From assembly GCA_029834535.1 (NCBI GenBank), contig JAQMWT010000153.1:1-49266 (forward strand): a stretch of 49,266 nt of DNA, given 5' to 3'. Numbering within the stretch: the first letter of the stretch is position 1; every line of letters begins with the position of its first letter. The stretch is from Chrysophaeum taylorii. Taxonomy: Eukaryota; Sar; Pelagophyceae; Pelagomonadales; Pelagomonadaceae. Below, piece after piece: positions 9,288-19,690 of this stretch. Both the position numbers and the translations under genes were made by a program. A model generated the notes under the pieces. The model was not told where the DNA came from, did not search any database, and was given only the letters and a program-made list of their open reading frames with translations.

Positions 9288-9520
9288 GTGAAGGTGATTT
9301 TGCTAATAAGGGGGGGGTGCGAGCTGGAGCAGGGCTCTTAATTTGACTTTACGACTGCTAAGCACGGGCGTTGAGGGGCTTTAGATTGTGTGGTGACGCG
9401 AGAGATGCTCGAAAGGCGAAGGTATCCTGTTCAGGGGCTGGGGTTGTGTAGAGACGTGAGAAAAACGGCGTCAGGGTTTTTTAAGTCGACTGCTTAGAGG
9501 GGGGCACGGGCGTTCAGGGC
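9288..9520 (-). repeat. dispersed repeat with GTCGAC/poly-C terminus (tandem pair)
   Basis: Two related blocks lie here. One contains TAATAAGGGGGGGGGTGCGAG (about 9300), the other AAGTCGACTGCTTAGAGGGG (about 9486). Between them, GACGCGAGAGATGCTCGAAA and GGTATCCTG match 26205-26235 closely, in the same orientation. CACGGGCGTT also occurs in both halves, which suggests a local duplication. The block begins about 15 bp upstream of the aminotransferase start codon, so it overlaps that gene's promoter or 5' UTR. Confidence 0.6.
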
Positions 9521-9639
9521 CCACAGGCGCTTCCGACAACGCAAGGGTTTTGCGAGTGGTATGGCGGGAGCGAAAACAAGACGTAGCTCAGGGGGTTCAC
9601 ACCTCATAAGGAGTATCTTCTATCATAAACGTACTCCCA

Positions 9640-10178
9640 GCCTCAAGTTAGAGGTCATGGCAAGCGAGTTGTTTGTGGTGACGAGCGAGGCGTGTCCCCT
9701 TCTAGGCCGACTACCTCGCGTATTTGAGGCGCAGGCGTGTCTAGGTGAGTCCCCTGAGCTAGCCTTGTTTCGCTTACCGCCACAATTGGCGGCGGCCACG
9801 AGATCGACGGCCACATCGGATCGCCGACGAACAAGTGCTCTCGTTTTTCGAGCGGAGTATCGGGTCGAGAGAACTTCGCGCGCCCTGATCAAGCGCGCAC
9901 GGTTCTGAACATTCGCACGGGTTGTTTGCGCGTTTGAGTTTACGCGATATCGTACGTGTTCGGGTCGTACGAGCGTGCGCGATCGCGGCACGTGTATTTT
10001 CTTTGTTTTTCCGCTGCGTGAGTTCAGCGAAGGTAGTGTTGTGGCCAGCCACGGGCGTCGGAAGGAGCGTCGAAATCGAGGAAGTCCTCGTACGTTGCTT
10101 ATTGACGTGTTTTACGACCGATCGGGATTAGAGAGTCGTGTCGTGGGCATATCGTGCTAGCCCAACTTTACGCTGTGA
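9640..10178 (+). other. leader region of element B
   Basis: It shares CCTCAAGTT, GAGTTGTTTGTGGT and the CGCGCCCTGATCAAGCGCG block with the leader of element A at 5922-6170. It precedes gag and would hold priming and packaging signals. No gene is seen in it. A tRNA-like A-box match at about 9584-9595 is not followed by a B box or a cloverleaf. Confidence 0.4.
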
Positions 10179-10241
10179 TTGAAGACGGCGCTAGTTCCCC
10201 TTTGGAACCGCTCTTCGAGTGGACGTCTCGAGCGAGCGACG

Positions 10242-11587
10242 ATGGCAGCGGAAGAGCCGGCGGATGAGCCGACTTACGAGCATGAGGAGCAGTCAGCTCG
10301 ACGTTTTGACGATGATGGTGACGATGATAGTGATGATGATGATGATGTTGTTCGTGAGGATGATAATGATGACGACGACGGTGATGAACCTGTGCGCCAA
10401 CCGCCGACCGCAACGCGTCTCGAACCGATTTCGGCGCGACCTAGGACGACAGAAGTAGAAGAAGAAGAAGAAGAAGAAGACGACGACGACGACGACGGCG
10501 ACGACGAAGAAGATGAAGCTGTTGCTGCCCCTCGAGCAAGGTTCGTCCAACCATGACGGAGATACGCGTTCTCCGAGAAGAAGTGAAAGAGCGACGCTGA
10601 GAAGAGGCTGAGCTCGGGCAACGACGAGAGAAGGATGAACTAGAGAAAGAGCTGCGTCGAGTACGAGACGAGCTTCGCAAAACTCAACAAGAAGCCGAAC
10701 GATTACGTCGTGAAGCAGAACTGTCCGCGAGTAGAAGCGCTGAGGCGCCGACGGGCAGAAGACCAAGTCGACGGTATCCAGAAGAGCCTGCTGCGCGAGG
10801 CTACGAAGCCGATACCGCCGAAGAAGGAGGCGCTAGGCGTGGTGATGAAGATGATGAGGAGAAAAAGCATCTTCGTATCCTCAGCGAGGTCATGTGCACA
10901 GCGATGGCCCAGGCTGCCAAGTCGAGTCATAAGTCAAGTAGCGGCATCAAGACTGGGACGTTCAAGCTCAAGGTCGAGGACCGCGATCAGAAGCAGTTCG
11001 ACCTCGACGCTGCAGCAGTACTTAACTCGTTGGCAGACGACCACTACGACATTGAGCGCTTCAGGATGATCCTTAGTCCGAAGATGCGTGATATGGCGGT
11101 GCCGTATTTCGAGGAGCACCTCGACCAATACAACGCACTCTGCAATCAACTGCCACACCCGCCTCATTTTAATTTAAAGCTGGAGGAGCACGACGCTGAG
11201 TATGGGTCGATTGTTCGAGAGTTTCGCCGGCTGAACTACACGTACATGCAGCGTATTTTAGAATACTTTCGGTCGACTTGCCGACTGCCTCGTACCCAAG
11301 AGGAAATGCTCCGCAATCTACGCGGTATTGCGCAAGCGACGACACCGAAGAAGGATGGCCAACATCACGCTCAGACGTATTGTGTCGCCCATCAGAACGC
11401 GGCCCTTGCTTTTTGCGCTCTGTCTGGGCGCAAGATTGGCGATGTGGAAATTATCGACCACCTCATCAAAGGCGTAGAAAGCGAGAATTTGAGGCCGAGA
11501 GAGCGCAAAGCGCAATACTCGCACTGGGAATCCCGGAGACTACGCGAAATTGGCGGGGACGATGCCACTTATCCTGCGCCGCAATAA
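10242..11587 (+). pseudogene. Gag-like acidic coiled-coil protein (element B), frameshifted
   Basis: The ATG at 10242 opens a very acidic segment of D and E runs (to 10556). A heptad-rich part (KDELEKELRRVRDELRKTQQ) follows in another frame with an in-frame TGA near 10600. The open part 10892-11587 carries the capsid-like segment FKLKVEDRDQKQFDLDAAAV, then RRLNYTYMQRILEYFRSTC, both matched in element A. The protein would form the element's RNA particle. The acidic repeats are partly trinucleotide microsatellite, which explains the length difference from A. At least two disabling changes are visible. Confidence 0.6.
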
Positions 11588-12000
11588 CGATCATTGCACC
11601 GCTCTAGAAGAAGGGAAGGAGCGTACGCCGAGACCACCCCGGAATCCGAATAATCCTCGTTTGCGGAGTCGCGCCATGGCTTCGTCGCCTCAACCGGGCA
11701 AGGACTCCCCAGGAAGACCGACCCACGTCGATGGGTGGATTCTACGTGTAAGCATTGTGGGTTCTTCCTATCGACCCTCGATGACCAAGAGGACGGTACG
11801 CTAGTGTGTACTTGCGATCCGGATCCGTATTACAAGGCAATGTACGCGCGCGTCAAAGGAGGACGACAACCTCTCACCCGCCCAGCAGCAACGACGGCAG
11901 TAACGCCAATGCTACCGTCAATACGACACGAAACTCGCAATCTCGAAATTCGAAGAATTTTTGGGAGATTGTACCGAGTGGAAGTCGAAGAGTTCTAGTT
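11588..12000 (+). pseudogene. Gag metal-binding segment (element B)
   Basis: In the frame of 11735-11998 Cys codons at 11747, 11756, 11807 and 11813 give C-x2-C-x16-C-x-C, followed by D-P-D-P-Y-Y-K-A-M. Element A keeps C-x2-C-G-F, one of the later Cys and the D-D-Y-Y-x-A-M stretch. This pattern is not the C-x2-C-x4-H-x4-C knuckle of most Gag proteins. By position it probably binds nucleic acid. An imperfect direct duplication near 11998-12050 (CATACTTCATCGTCACGATC twice) follows. Confidence 0.5.
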
Positions 12001-12201
12001 CGCATACTTCATCGTCACGATCCCGCATACTTCATCGTCACGATCCCGCTCCACGAAGAAGCGCAACGACAGAGACAAGCGCCGCCGCGATGACGATAAG
12101 CGGGGCGAGCCCACCGATTATGCGGGTAGATATTTCGACGACCCCGATGAAGACTCCGGCCGTTCGAGTGCCACGTTTGCGGCACAAGCGTTATTTTCGA
12201 G

Positions 12202-13400
12202 ATGATCGATCATACCCAAACCCACCAACCCACCAAAATCACCACAGATGCTTCCGTGTCGGATCGCACACCGCCGCAGCAGTCGACGGCTAGTGTTTCC
12301 TTTGCGTCCACAGTCCCTTCCCACCCTTTTGACTCGGCACAGGTCATTGATGAGTTATCTGGCGGCGAGTTGGACTCTGCCTTGCGCCAAGCCGCTGAAC
12401 AGGAACTCTGCAGTGATTCGCATTATTGGACGAATGATACAGAGTCGGACGCTGATTCTCTCGTGGATCTTCAGACTGATGAGAGCACTGATCTTGCGGA
12501 CGTCACAGATTTCATGGATGATATCTCGGATAGTGGATTCGACGATGCTGCACTTGATGCAATGAGCTTGTATCTTGTTTTGCTCCGGAGTCCCACGTCG
12601 ATTGTGAGGACACTTCGATTCCCGAGTTGATCGAAGATACGTCGGAGAGCGAAATCACCGATCATGATAGCGCGCCCTTTGGCGCACCGATCGACTTTCA
12701 CGTGACCAGTGATGGCCACTTACTTTCGACTTTGTCGACGGGGACGACGCCATTTTCTTTTCCAGGGTCCCCGACGAGCCGAATATGAGCATTCTAAGCG
12801 AGAAAGCTGATTCCGCTTCGAGCAAAGCGACTGAGAAAACGAAGTCGAGAGTTCGTAAACACGACTATGCAGGAACCGTCTTTGGAGCCAGACGAAAGTT
12901 CGGACGTGTTGCCAAAAACAAATGAAATGGGCTGCCGCCCAGAGGAAAGGCTGGATTGGACTATCAGCACTGAGAAGCTGAAGTTGAGTGTAAAGAAGAT
13001 GTGGATGCGAGCACGAAGGTTTTTAGCGAAGAAACCACCAGAGCGGAAAGAAGTGCGATTTCGCCAGCAAGGCGAGAACTTATTTGCCGATGAAAAGCAG
13101 ATTGGCGTTTTATCTGACTTTGGCAAGAGAAGGATGTGTGTACGGACGCGTCGATGGAAAAGCTGATGGAGTCGCTCTGGGAAGATTCCGAAGCACTAGT
13201 CGATTGCCAAGAAGAAGCCGAGATATAGGTGATGTGCTCTGATGAGCCGACGCCAGAGAGATCCAAGGATTCTCAAGTTGAAGCGACTGAGAATAGCTCC
13301 GACTTTTGGACCAAAACGAAATCGTTTCTTTCGAGCATTGCGCATGTGTCGAAGCCAGACCCAGGGGGTGTTGAACCAGATGCTAGGTGTTATCGCACTG
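12202..13400 (+). pseudogene. acidic Gag-Pol linker (element B)
   Basis: Frames 12202-12630, 12867-13166 and the start of 13229-13594 are acidic and Ser-rich and align with the linker of element A, including DSGFDDAALDAM, FLAKKPPE and VDPGTLTFMPCQVYR. No known domain is found. The blocks are separated by shifts. The last landmark lies directly before the protease, so this is part of the polyprotein and not an independent gene. Confidence 0.45.
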
Positions 13401-13811
13401 CCTTCTCACCGCAAGACCGAAAGGTGGTTGAACAAGGCTTGGAAACTATTAGCTGTGTGGATCCAGGCACTTTGACATTCATGCCATGCCAGGTTTATCG
13501 GAAACGAACAAAACGAGAGTTTGCTACGACGATTGGCTTTGATGGTATGGCCGATGTCACGTATATTTGCAGAGATTTGGCTGCTCAATTCTAAAGCGAT
13601 GGCATGGTTATCGATAAGGGAGATTTACGAATGGATTACGTTACGTGTTGCGATTGCCGATAGAATCACAGCACCACTCGTGGCCATTGTCGCGGATACC
13701 AGCAGGCTGCTTCTGCTAGGAGGTCGCGATATTGGAGTGCTGGGGGCTGTGGTGGATTATCCGCATGATCGAATTTCCTTCTATCGAACTCAAATCGCGT
13801 ATGGACGTTGA
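13400..13811 (+). pseudogene. retropepsin-like protease (element B)
   Basis: The protease would cut the element polyprotein. The active-site loop reads GFDGMADVTYI (Asp codon at 13541), with Gly-Met-Ala-Asp after the Asp where retropepsins normally have Ser/Thr-Gly-Ala. After a stop at 13594 another frame gives a second half, ITAPLVAIVADTSRLLLLGG-R-D-I-G, which is the L-L-G-R-D strand that ends retropepsins. Element A keeps the same D-G-M-A-D. The shift between the halves disables this copy. I am fairly sure of the family because both conserved ends are present in the right order. Confidence 0.55.
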
Positions 13812-14500
13812 ACGATACGTTACCGAGGCGAGCTCGTCGACTCTCCGATTCTGCCGTAAAGCCTTATCGATGTGGAAACGAGAAAGTTCGCGAAGCCGTG
13901 CATTCCGGCCGACTTGCGACGGCCGCCGCCCGAGCGTCAGTTCGCATCTACGACGATTGGAGTACCGCCGGAACTACCAGCGCAGATGTCGTTAGAATCC
14001 GAATCTGATGTTGTTGCTTATGCCGCACGGACCCAGATGATCGAGCCCGGCAGAACCTACAATATTCCTGCGACTCTTTCGCAACGTTTGGACCAAGTCA
14101 AGTTTTCGTCGCAATGTCCTCTGGCTATGAGCAGTTAGGTCTGGTCAGTGGGATGTGTTCTTCGTGCGATGTCCGAGACTAGCACTCTGGTATGGTCACC
14201 GCGTCGTTTTACAGGGTGTTCCGACCACGGTGATGCAGGGAGAGATCCTGGCCCATGCGAACATTGTTCGTTGCCAAGACGAGTTACAAGTCCGCCGCTG
14301 ACTAGAAGAAAACGACCACGGATTCTGACGAGAAGGGAAACTATTTTTTCACCGTATCGGTGACCAGTCACCTCAATCAGGTCGAAGACTCTCCCGCGCC
14401 CATTCTGCTTGGCGCTATAATACGCTGTTCGCGTGTCTCTGATCAGTCAATGCCCTCACCCAGCGAAAAAGACGATGGAGACGAATCTTATCTTCGTCGA
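13812..14500 (+). other. segment between protease and methyltransferase (element B)
   Basis: Short broken frames align in places with element A 1714-2028 (for example IEPGRTYNIPATLS). The stretch CACCTCAATCAGGTCGAAGA at about 14372 recurs as a diverged copy near 18560 before the second methyltransferase. It therefore belongs to the module that was duplicated. No domain is recognised. Confidence 0.4.
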
Positions 14501-15418
14501 TCTGAAGAGGACGAACAGAGGTGTCGCTACGCTGCCGAGTGTGAGATTCGCCAGCGATATGAAAAGGTCCAATGGCTCCCGCTCACGTATATGAAAGTAG
14601 TCATGATGTTTAGCGGACCTGGAGGTAGTACTTTGGGACTGCAGCGAGCAAACCAGATGCGTGGCACGTCTTTTCGTGTAGTCTTAGCACTTGATTCCTC
14701 CGAAAACGCGAATATGGTTCACCGCGCCAATTTCCCAAACACTCCCGTTGCTCAGCACACTCTTTGTGGACGCTATGTGACGACCCTGCGATTGATTATT
14801 AATTACTTACCGCATGAAGAACGGTCGTCGTCTATGTGTATTGCCTCGCCTCCTTGCGTGCAATCTGCACTTTGCAACTTGACTTCCCGTGATATTGGGA
14901 AAGGTGTAACTGCGACCCACTGGACCATGAGGATACGAAAGAAGGCAGGTTTTTTTTTGCTTTGGTTGATCGAACAAGAGGCTTCAATCGTGCCTTACAT
15001 CGCCCGTTTACACCCGTTTGTTTACCTAGCTGATCTCTACGCGACCACAACTCAGCTGATGAGCCGACGCAAACGTCTGTTGGTTTCGAGTCATCCCTTG
15101 CACCTCGAAGAAGCACCCAAAACCTGGCTAGATATGCAGACATTGTTCGCCGAACAGTTAGGCAACGGTGACGAACCGCATTTGCTCCAGATGAACAACC
15201 TGGGCTCGTCGCGAGACGCTACCGACGTCTGCTACACGATTGCGCACATCCCTCTCCGGATGGGACCGCATCGTTCCGATACCAAACCGCTGACAGTGGA
15301 GATGACCGCCGAGTTGAGCTGACTATGCCGCCGGATTGTGATTGGGCTGGATTATCCAAAACCGCTATGTTCATACATTTGGCTTCTGTCTTTCCACCAC
15401 ACTCTCTTGCTATTTAGG
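14500..15418 (+). pseudogene. retroelement cytosine-C5 DNA methyltransferase module (copy B1), one frameshift
   Basis: The open frame (ATG candidates from 14360) shows the Dcm/DNMT motif order. Motif I is FSGPGG (14609-14626, AdoMet binding). An acidic motif II strand VVLALDSSE follows, then motif IV ASPPCVQSA with the catalytic Cys at 14855-14857, and a motif VIII-like SRRKRLLVSSHP. The frame stops at 15322. A one-base shift near 15316 restores motif IX-like KPLTVEMTAELTM and motif X-like LASVFPPHSLA (G-N-A-V-P-P in active enzymes), ending at 15418. The motif VI position reads W-L-I-E-Q in place of E-N-V. The target-recognition domain is short. It lies between protease and RT in pol. The copy is broken, but only lightly. 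Confidence 0.75.
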
Positions 15419-15518
15419 CTACTGACCTTTACAACTCTGTGCCCAAAGGACTCAGACATGTCGGCGAAGTCCATCCCAATGCACTGTGTCCTACTGATCA
15501 GAGCCTTATGATAGTTAT

Positions 15519-16003
15519 TTGCAGGTTGCTGACGCTGCCTACCGACATTTGCGCACTCCGTTGATCAACACTCGAGCACGTGTCATCACGTGGGTGTCAT
15601 CTGAAGATTTACAGGATCCTACTAAGTGGCGACCTCCTGAAGTGCCCTTGTTGCCGCCTAAGACAGATGCGACGGGGCCGTCACATGCTTCGTTTGCAGC
15701 CCCCCTCCCCCCCCGCGAACCGCATTGGACGTTCCGCTAGATCCGGAGCAGAATCGCGAACCGAAAATGAAGAGCGAACCAATCGCACAAGTCAAAGGCG
15801 AGAAGATTAACAAGAGTCACCCTGAGGTCAGATTCAAATATGAGGAAAAGTTTGATGTTCCTTGGAAAGACGCCGCGAGATGAGGATGGTGTACCTCTGC
15901 CGTAGACTCCGGAACACGTGAATGATAATGACGCTATGAAAGTGAAGCTTCCGACGAAAGAAGTCGAGTAAGTCGTGAAGTTGGAATACCAGATAATCCG
16001 CAC
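15519..16003 (+). pseudogene. pol linker between methyltransferase and RT (element B)
   Basis: The 73-residue frame 15519-15740 (KWRPPEVPLLPPKTD) matches KWKPPEVPLIPPATD, readable in element A near 310-360 minus. KYEEKFDVPWKDA follows at about 15830-15880. The two landmarks fix the collinearity of A and B on the RT side of the methyltransferase. A poly-C tract interrupts at about 15700. Confidence 0.45.
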
Positions 16004-16696
16004 TTGGATGAAGATGCGAAGCTTATGCTGAGTCTCTGCGTTCGATATGCATGGTCATTTCTCGATCCGATCATGAGATCAGTGGACTCGCCGCCAGTAT
16101 CGTTGCGTTTCAAGGACGCTAATCCTAAGCCGATCAAGATGACGCAGTATCGACTCACTCCGGCCAAGCTCGATTGCCTTCGCACGCAGATTAACGAGTG
16201 GTGTCGCGATGGAGTTATTCGCCCTGCGAATCCATCCTGAGGATTTCCCGTGCTCATGTTGCCCAAGAAGGGAGCTGAAATTGGAACGTCTAATGCTTTT
16301 CGTGCCGCTATGGATTTACGACAGCTCAATGATCAGTTGGTCATTGACAGTTTGCCGAATGTGCGACAGGATGATACCCTAGTATTTATAGCGAAGCGCC
16401 GATGAAGAACATGCATTGACATACGATGGGGATATCATAATCTTCGTTTGGACCCTGCAGCTCAGGACGCTGTCACGATGGTCAGCCCGCTTGGAGCTCA
16501 TAGTTTTCTGCGCTTGCCTTTGGGAGTAAAGACCGTTGGAGCTCTCTTATGCAAGCAGATGGCCAGTGATCTGTCGAAGTGGATGTACAAGGACTTGATT
16601 GCTTTCATCGACGATATTATGATGGAAACGGACGATCTCCATCGTCATTTGCAAGTTTTGATAGACGCTCTTTGCCACCTGGCTCAGCGAGGATAG
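16004..16696 (+). pseudogene. Ty3/gypsy reverse transcriptase (element B)
   Basis: RT copies element RNA into DNA. The fingers show KMTQYRLTPAKLDCLRTQI and a G-V-I-R-P-A-N-P-S turn. A stop at 16238 and a shift follow. MLPKKGAE and RAAMDLRQLNDQ continue, then DIRWGYHNLRLDP and the catalytic FIDDIM (16604-16615), equivalent to Y/F-x-D-D. At least three disabling changes lie between 16238 and 16696. The order and the gypsy-type LPFGVK-like LPLGVKTVGALLCKQM motif make the family certain. Confidence 0.8.
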
Positions 16697-16872
16697 AGTG
16701 GTAAACGTCAAAGTTTCATCTTCTTAAGGATGATATCGATCTTTTGGGCGATGTTTCTACGCCTGACTGTTTGAATCCGATTCCTACGACGCTTGAAGCA
16801 CGGCAGAATACTCTTATTCCAGGAACTCTGCCCGGCACTTCACCGAAGACTCAGTTTCGATCTTTCATCTAA

Positions 16873-17480
16873 ATGAGCAACTACTGCCGCCGATATGTGA
16901 AGGATTACTCCAAGATTGCAGAACCGCTGAGACGCATGTGTCTCGAAGGTGTACATTTCAAATGGACACCCGAGTGTCAGAGGGCCTGGGACACGATTAC
17001 TGCCGCTCTAGTCGACTCTCGCGGAGTGTACCATCCAGATTATGATTTGCCGTCCCAGATACGCTCTGACGCGTCTAAAGATTGTCTTGGCACATACCTT
17101 TCCTAGTTGTCGAAGTCAAAGGCGAGAACGGGCGAGTAAGTCGAGAGGAGCGAGTGATAGAGTACTGGAGCCGTGCTATGCCGAAGAAGATGCGACATGA
17201 GCCCCGCCGTTTGGAGTTGTTAGCTCTTATTCTCTCTCTAGAGCATATTTGAGCCTCCATCAAAGGTCACAGACTTTTCTTGAGACAGACCATCGCAATC
17301 TGACGTTTTTGGCGGAAGGCTACTCATTCGGCTGGCCAGCTCGCCCGATGGGCCTTGCGACTCGCGAACTTAATCCCGAACTTGGCTGCAAGCCGGGTAA
17401 GTCACCAGGAAAGAGCATACCTGATTGCTTCTCTCGCAATCCTCTAGATCACGTGATCGAAACGGACAAGTTTGGTGAGC
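16873..17480 (+). pseudogene. RT connection and RNase H domains (element B)
   Basis: The piece starts with NYCRRYVKDYSKIAEPLRRM, the usual Y-Y-R-R-F-I segment after RT. FKWTPECQRAW follows, then an RNase H start (IRSDASKDCLGTYL, normally T-D-A-S-x-x-G-x-G). After a stop at 17104 and a shift it resumes with ETDHRNLTFL and ends in the I-P-D-C-F-S-R-N-P motif. Element C has the same sequence with the domain nearly intact (48393-49016). RNase H removes the RNA strand after copying. Confidence 0.7.
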
Positions 17481-17689
17481 CGCCTAACCACGCTTATTTG
17501 GTTTTCCAAGAGCTGCCGAAGCCTACTGATGAGGACGGAGTACCCCTGCCTGGGTGTCATGTCATGTTGTCATTTACTACGACCGACATACCTGAGGAGA
17601 AAGGCGAATCTCGAGATGACCCTATGTTTCTTGCTGTTTCCAGTGCGACAACTCAACGTCAAAAGCTTCGTCTACAGACTCAACCTCAC

Positions 17690-18540
17690 CCTTGCACGAT
17701 GCTGCTGCTCCAAGAGCATATCGACAAGATTCCAGACAACCTTGCGCTTGATGAGATTATCCGGGCTCAGAAAGAGGATCCGATGTGCAAGAATATTCGC
17801 TCTCGGATGGCTCGAGGCCATTCTCTTCGTCGTTATGGAGCCAATGCTCGTTTTGAACAAATCAAGAAAGTGCTATATCGCATTGCTGTCGATTTGCATC
17901 CTATGATTGTTGGAGCTGCGAAGCTGCGCGACCGCATTATTCGACTGTACCACGACAGCCCTGTTAATGGTTGGCATATGGGTCGCGAGAGCACTGTTCA
18001 GGCTATTTTTGAGCGTTACTGGTGGCCGCACATGTCAAATGAAGTTGGTGCCACTATAGCTCAATGTATCGTTTGTCAGAAAGCCCGCACGCCCGAACCG
18101 AAGAAGTCTGGTCTCCTTAAGCAACCAGTTTATGAAGGTGATTGTTCTGTCTTTAGCTTGGATCTCTTCGGACCTTCGCCCAGTTCCGGTCCTGAGACAT
18201 ACACTATCGTATTCTTCGATCATTTTTCCCGCTTCTTGTTTTTTGATGTGCTTCATACTAAGACCGCCGAGGCTGTAATCGAGTTTTTTGTCGCGAACAT
18301 CTTGTCGCGTGGGTATTTGCCGCGAATGATTCGCACGGATAATGGTCGTGAATTCGTCAATAAGTTGATGGAAGAGTACTGGAATCTCTCGAACATGCGA
18401 TATCAGACTACGATTCCCTATCATGCTCTAGCTAATCCTGCTATACGCGTTAACCGTTCTCTCAAAGCTTTTCTTCGGGCATGTCTTCAAGGTTGCAGTA
18501 GGAAGAAAGATTTCGGGCGAAAACGGAAACGCATCTTCCA
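17690..18540 (+). pseudogene. Ty3/gypsy integrase with altered third catalytic residue (element B)
   Basis: Integrase inserts the element cDNA. The long open frame (17249-19090) holds an H2C2 zinc finger (YHDSPVNGWHMG, then CIVCQK), the first catalytic Asp in SLDLFGP and the second in IRTDNGREF. The third position, in element C HTERVNRFIKAF with Glu, reads PAIRVNRSLKAF here, with Ile at codon 18443. The integrase would therefore be dead although the frame is open. The C-terminal domain is missing: from about 18540 the same frame runs into a second methyltransferase lead-in. Confidence 0.75.
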
Positions 18541-18559
18541 CCATCTCAATGAAGAGTCA

Positions 18560-19690
18560 TCTCGATCATGTCGAGGACTCTCCCGAGCCGATGCTACTGA
18601 GGGCCAAGACGGGCTAGCCGGAAAAGCCGACTATTCAACACCGCCCATCGATAAGACGCTGGACACTTCAGAGGGCGATGGGAATTCTCCTCGCCACCAT
18701 CGGTCCAAGGAAAAGGAGCAAAAGTATCGAGACGCCACTGAGTGTGAGATTCGTCAGCACTACGAGAAGGTCCAATGGTTTTCGCACACTTACGTAAACA
18801 TGGGTATGCTGTTTAGCGGCGCCGGTGGTGCACTTTGGGGATTCAACGAGGTACCGAGTTGTATGGCACGTCTTTTCACGTCGTGTTGGCTCTTGACTCA
18901 TCGGAGGCTGCGAGTAAGATTCATCGCGCCAACTTCCCAAATTTGCCCGTGGTGCAGCGCACTCCCTTTGGACGCTATGATGCGACTTTGCGGTAGATTG
19001 GCTACTATTTACCGCGCAAGGAGTGGTCATCGTCTATGTGTATTGCTACGCCGGCATACATTCCGCACTTTGCAACATGACAGCACTTGATGTGGGCAAA
19101 GGCGTTACTTGCTGTTTAGCGGCGCTGGAGGGAGCACTTTGGGGATTCAACGAGCTACCGAATTGTATGGCACGTCTTCTCGCATCGCTTTGGATCTTGG
19201 CTCATTGGAGGCTGCGAATAAGATTCATCGCGCCATGTTCCCAAATGTTCCCGTGGTGCAGCACACTCTATGTGGCAGCTATGATGCGACTTTGCGGTTG
19301 ATTAGCAACTATTTACCGCGCAAGGAATGGTCATCGTCTATGTTATTGCTACGCCTCCGTGCGTAAATTCCGCACTTTGCAAAATGATTTCACGTGACGT
19401 GGGCAAAGGCGTTACTTCGACCCGCTGGACTATGAAGTTATGCAAGATGGCAGGCTTTATGCTATGGTTGATCGAACAGGAATCTTCTATTGTGGCTTCC
19501 GTGGCTCGACGACACCCGTTCGTCAACGTGACTGATCTTTACGCAATAACGCCCATGCTCATGAGCCGGCGCAGACGTATGCTGCTCTCGAGTCATCCGC
19601 TGAACCTCGAAGAGCCGGACAAAACCTGTTTGGACATGCAGACCAGGTTCGCTGACCAATTGAGATACGGGGATGCCCTCACCTATTTGA
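18560..19690 (+). pseudogene. second methyltransferase module (copy B2) with internal duplication
   Basis: The lead-in DATECEIRQHYEKVQW matches AAECEIRQRYEKVQW of B1. Motif I FSGAGG is then present twice, at about 18811 and 19114, because 303-307 bp covering motifs I to IV are duplicated in tandem. The first unit has lost the catalytic site (A-T-P-A-Y). The second keeps P-P-C at 19354-19362 and continues through WLIEQESSIV, SRRRRMLLSSHPLNLEE and DMQTRFADQL to about 19680, short of motifs IX/X. Several shifts separate the pieces. It follows directly on the integrase, unlike B1 and A. Confidence 0.65.
18809..19414 (+). repeat. about 305-bp tandem duplication of methyltransferase motifs I-IV
   Basis: CTGTTTAGCGGCG starts at 18809 and again at 19112. 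The block GTGGGCAAAGGCGTTACTT ends each unit (19092 and 19399). The units differ by scattered substitutions and small indels, so the duplication is old. Confidence 0.85.

Larger units (their letters stand above)
9640..19690 (+). mobile_element. Ty3/gypsy-like element B with two methyltransferase modules, decayed
   Basis: The order is leader, Gag, acidic linker, retropepsin, cytosine methyltransferase, RT, RNase H, integrase, then a second methyltransferase copy. Protease-methyltransferase-RT is the same order as in element A. Almost every domain contains stops or shifts, so this copy is inactive. The block from about 18540 repeats not only the methyltransferase but also its lead-in (compare 14366-14400 with 18555-18595). 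The 3' part is therefore probably a piece of another copy joined by recombination or nested insertion. No pair of LTRs could be identified. Confidence 0.75.

Noticed and set aside
9584..9595. TAGCTCAGGGGG, a match to a tRNA A box
   Set aside because: No matching B box at the right distance and no cloverleaf can be folded; treated as chance or part of the retroelement leader.
10293..10766. Minus-strand frame rich in Val/Ile and Phe over the acidic Gag segment
   Set aside because: It is the antisense of GAT/GAC/GAA repeats coding for acidic residues in Gag.
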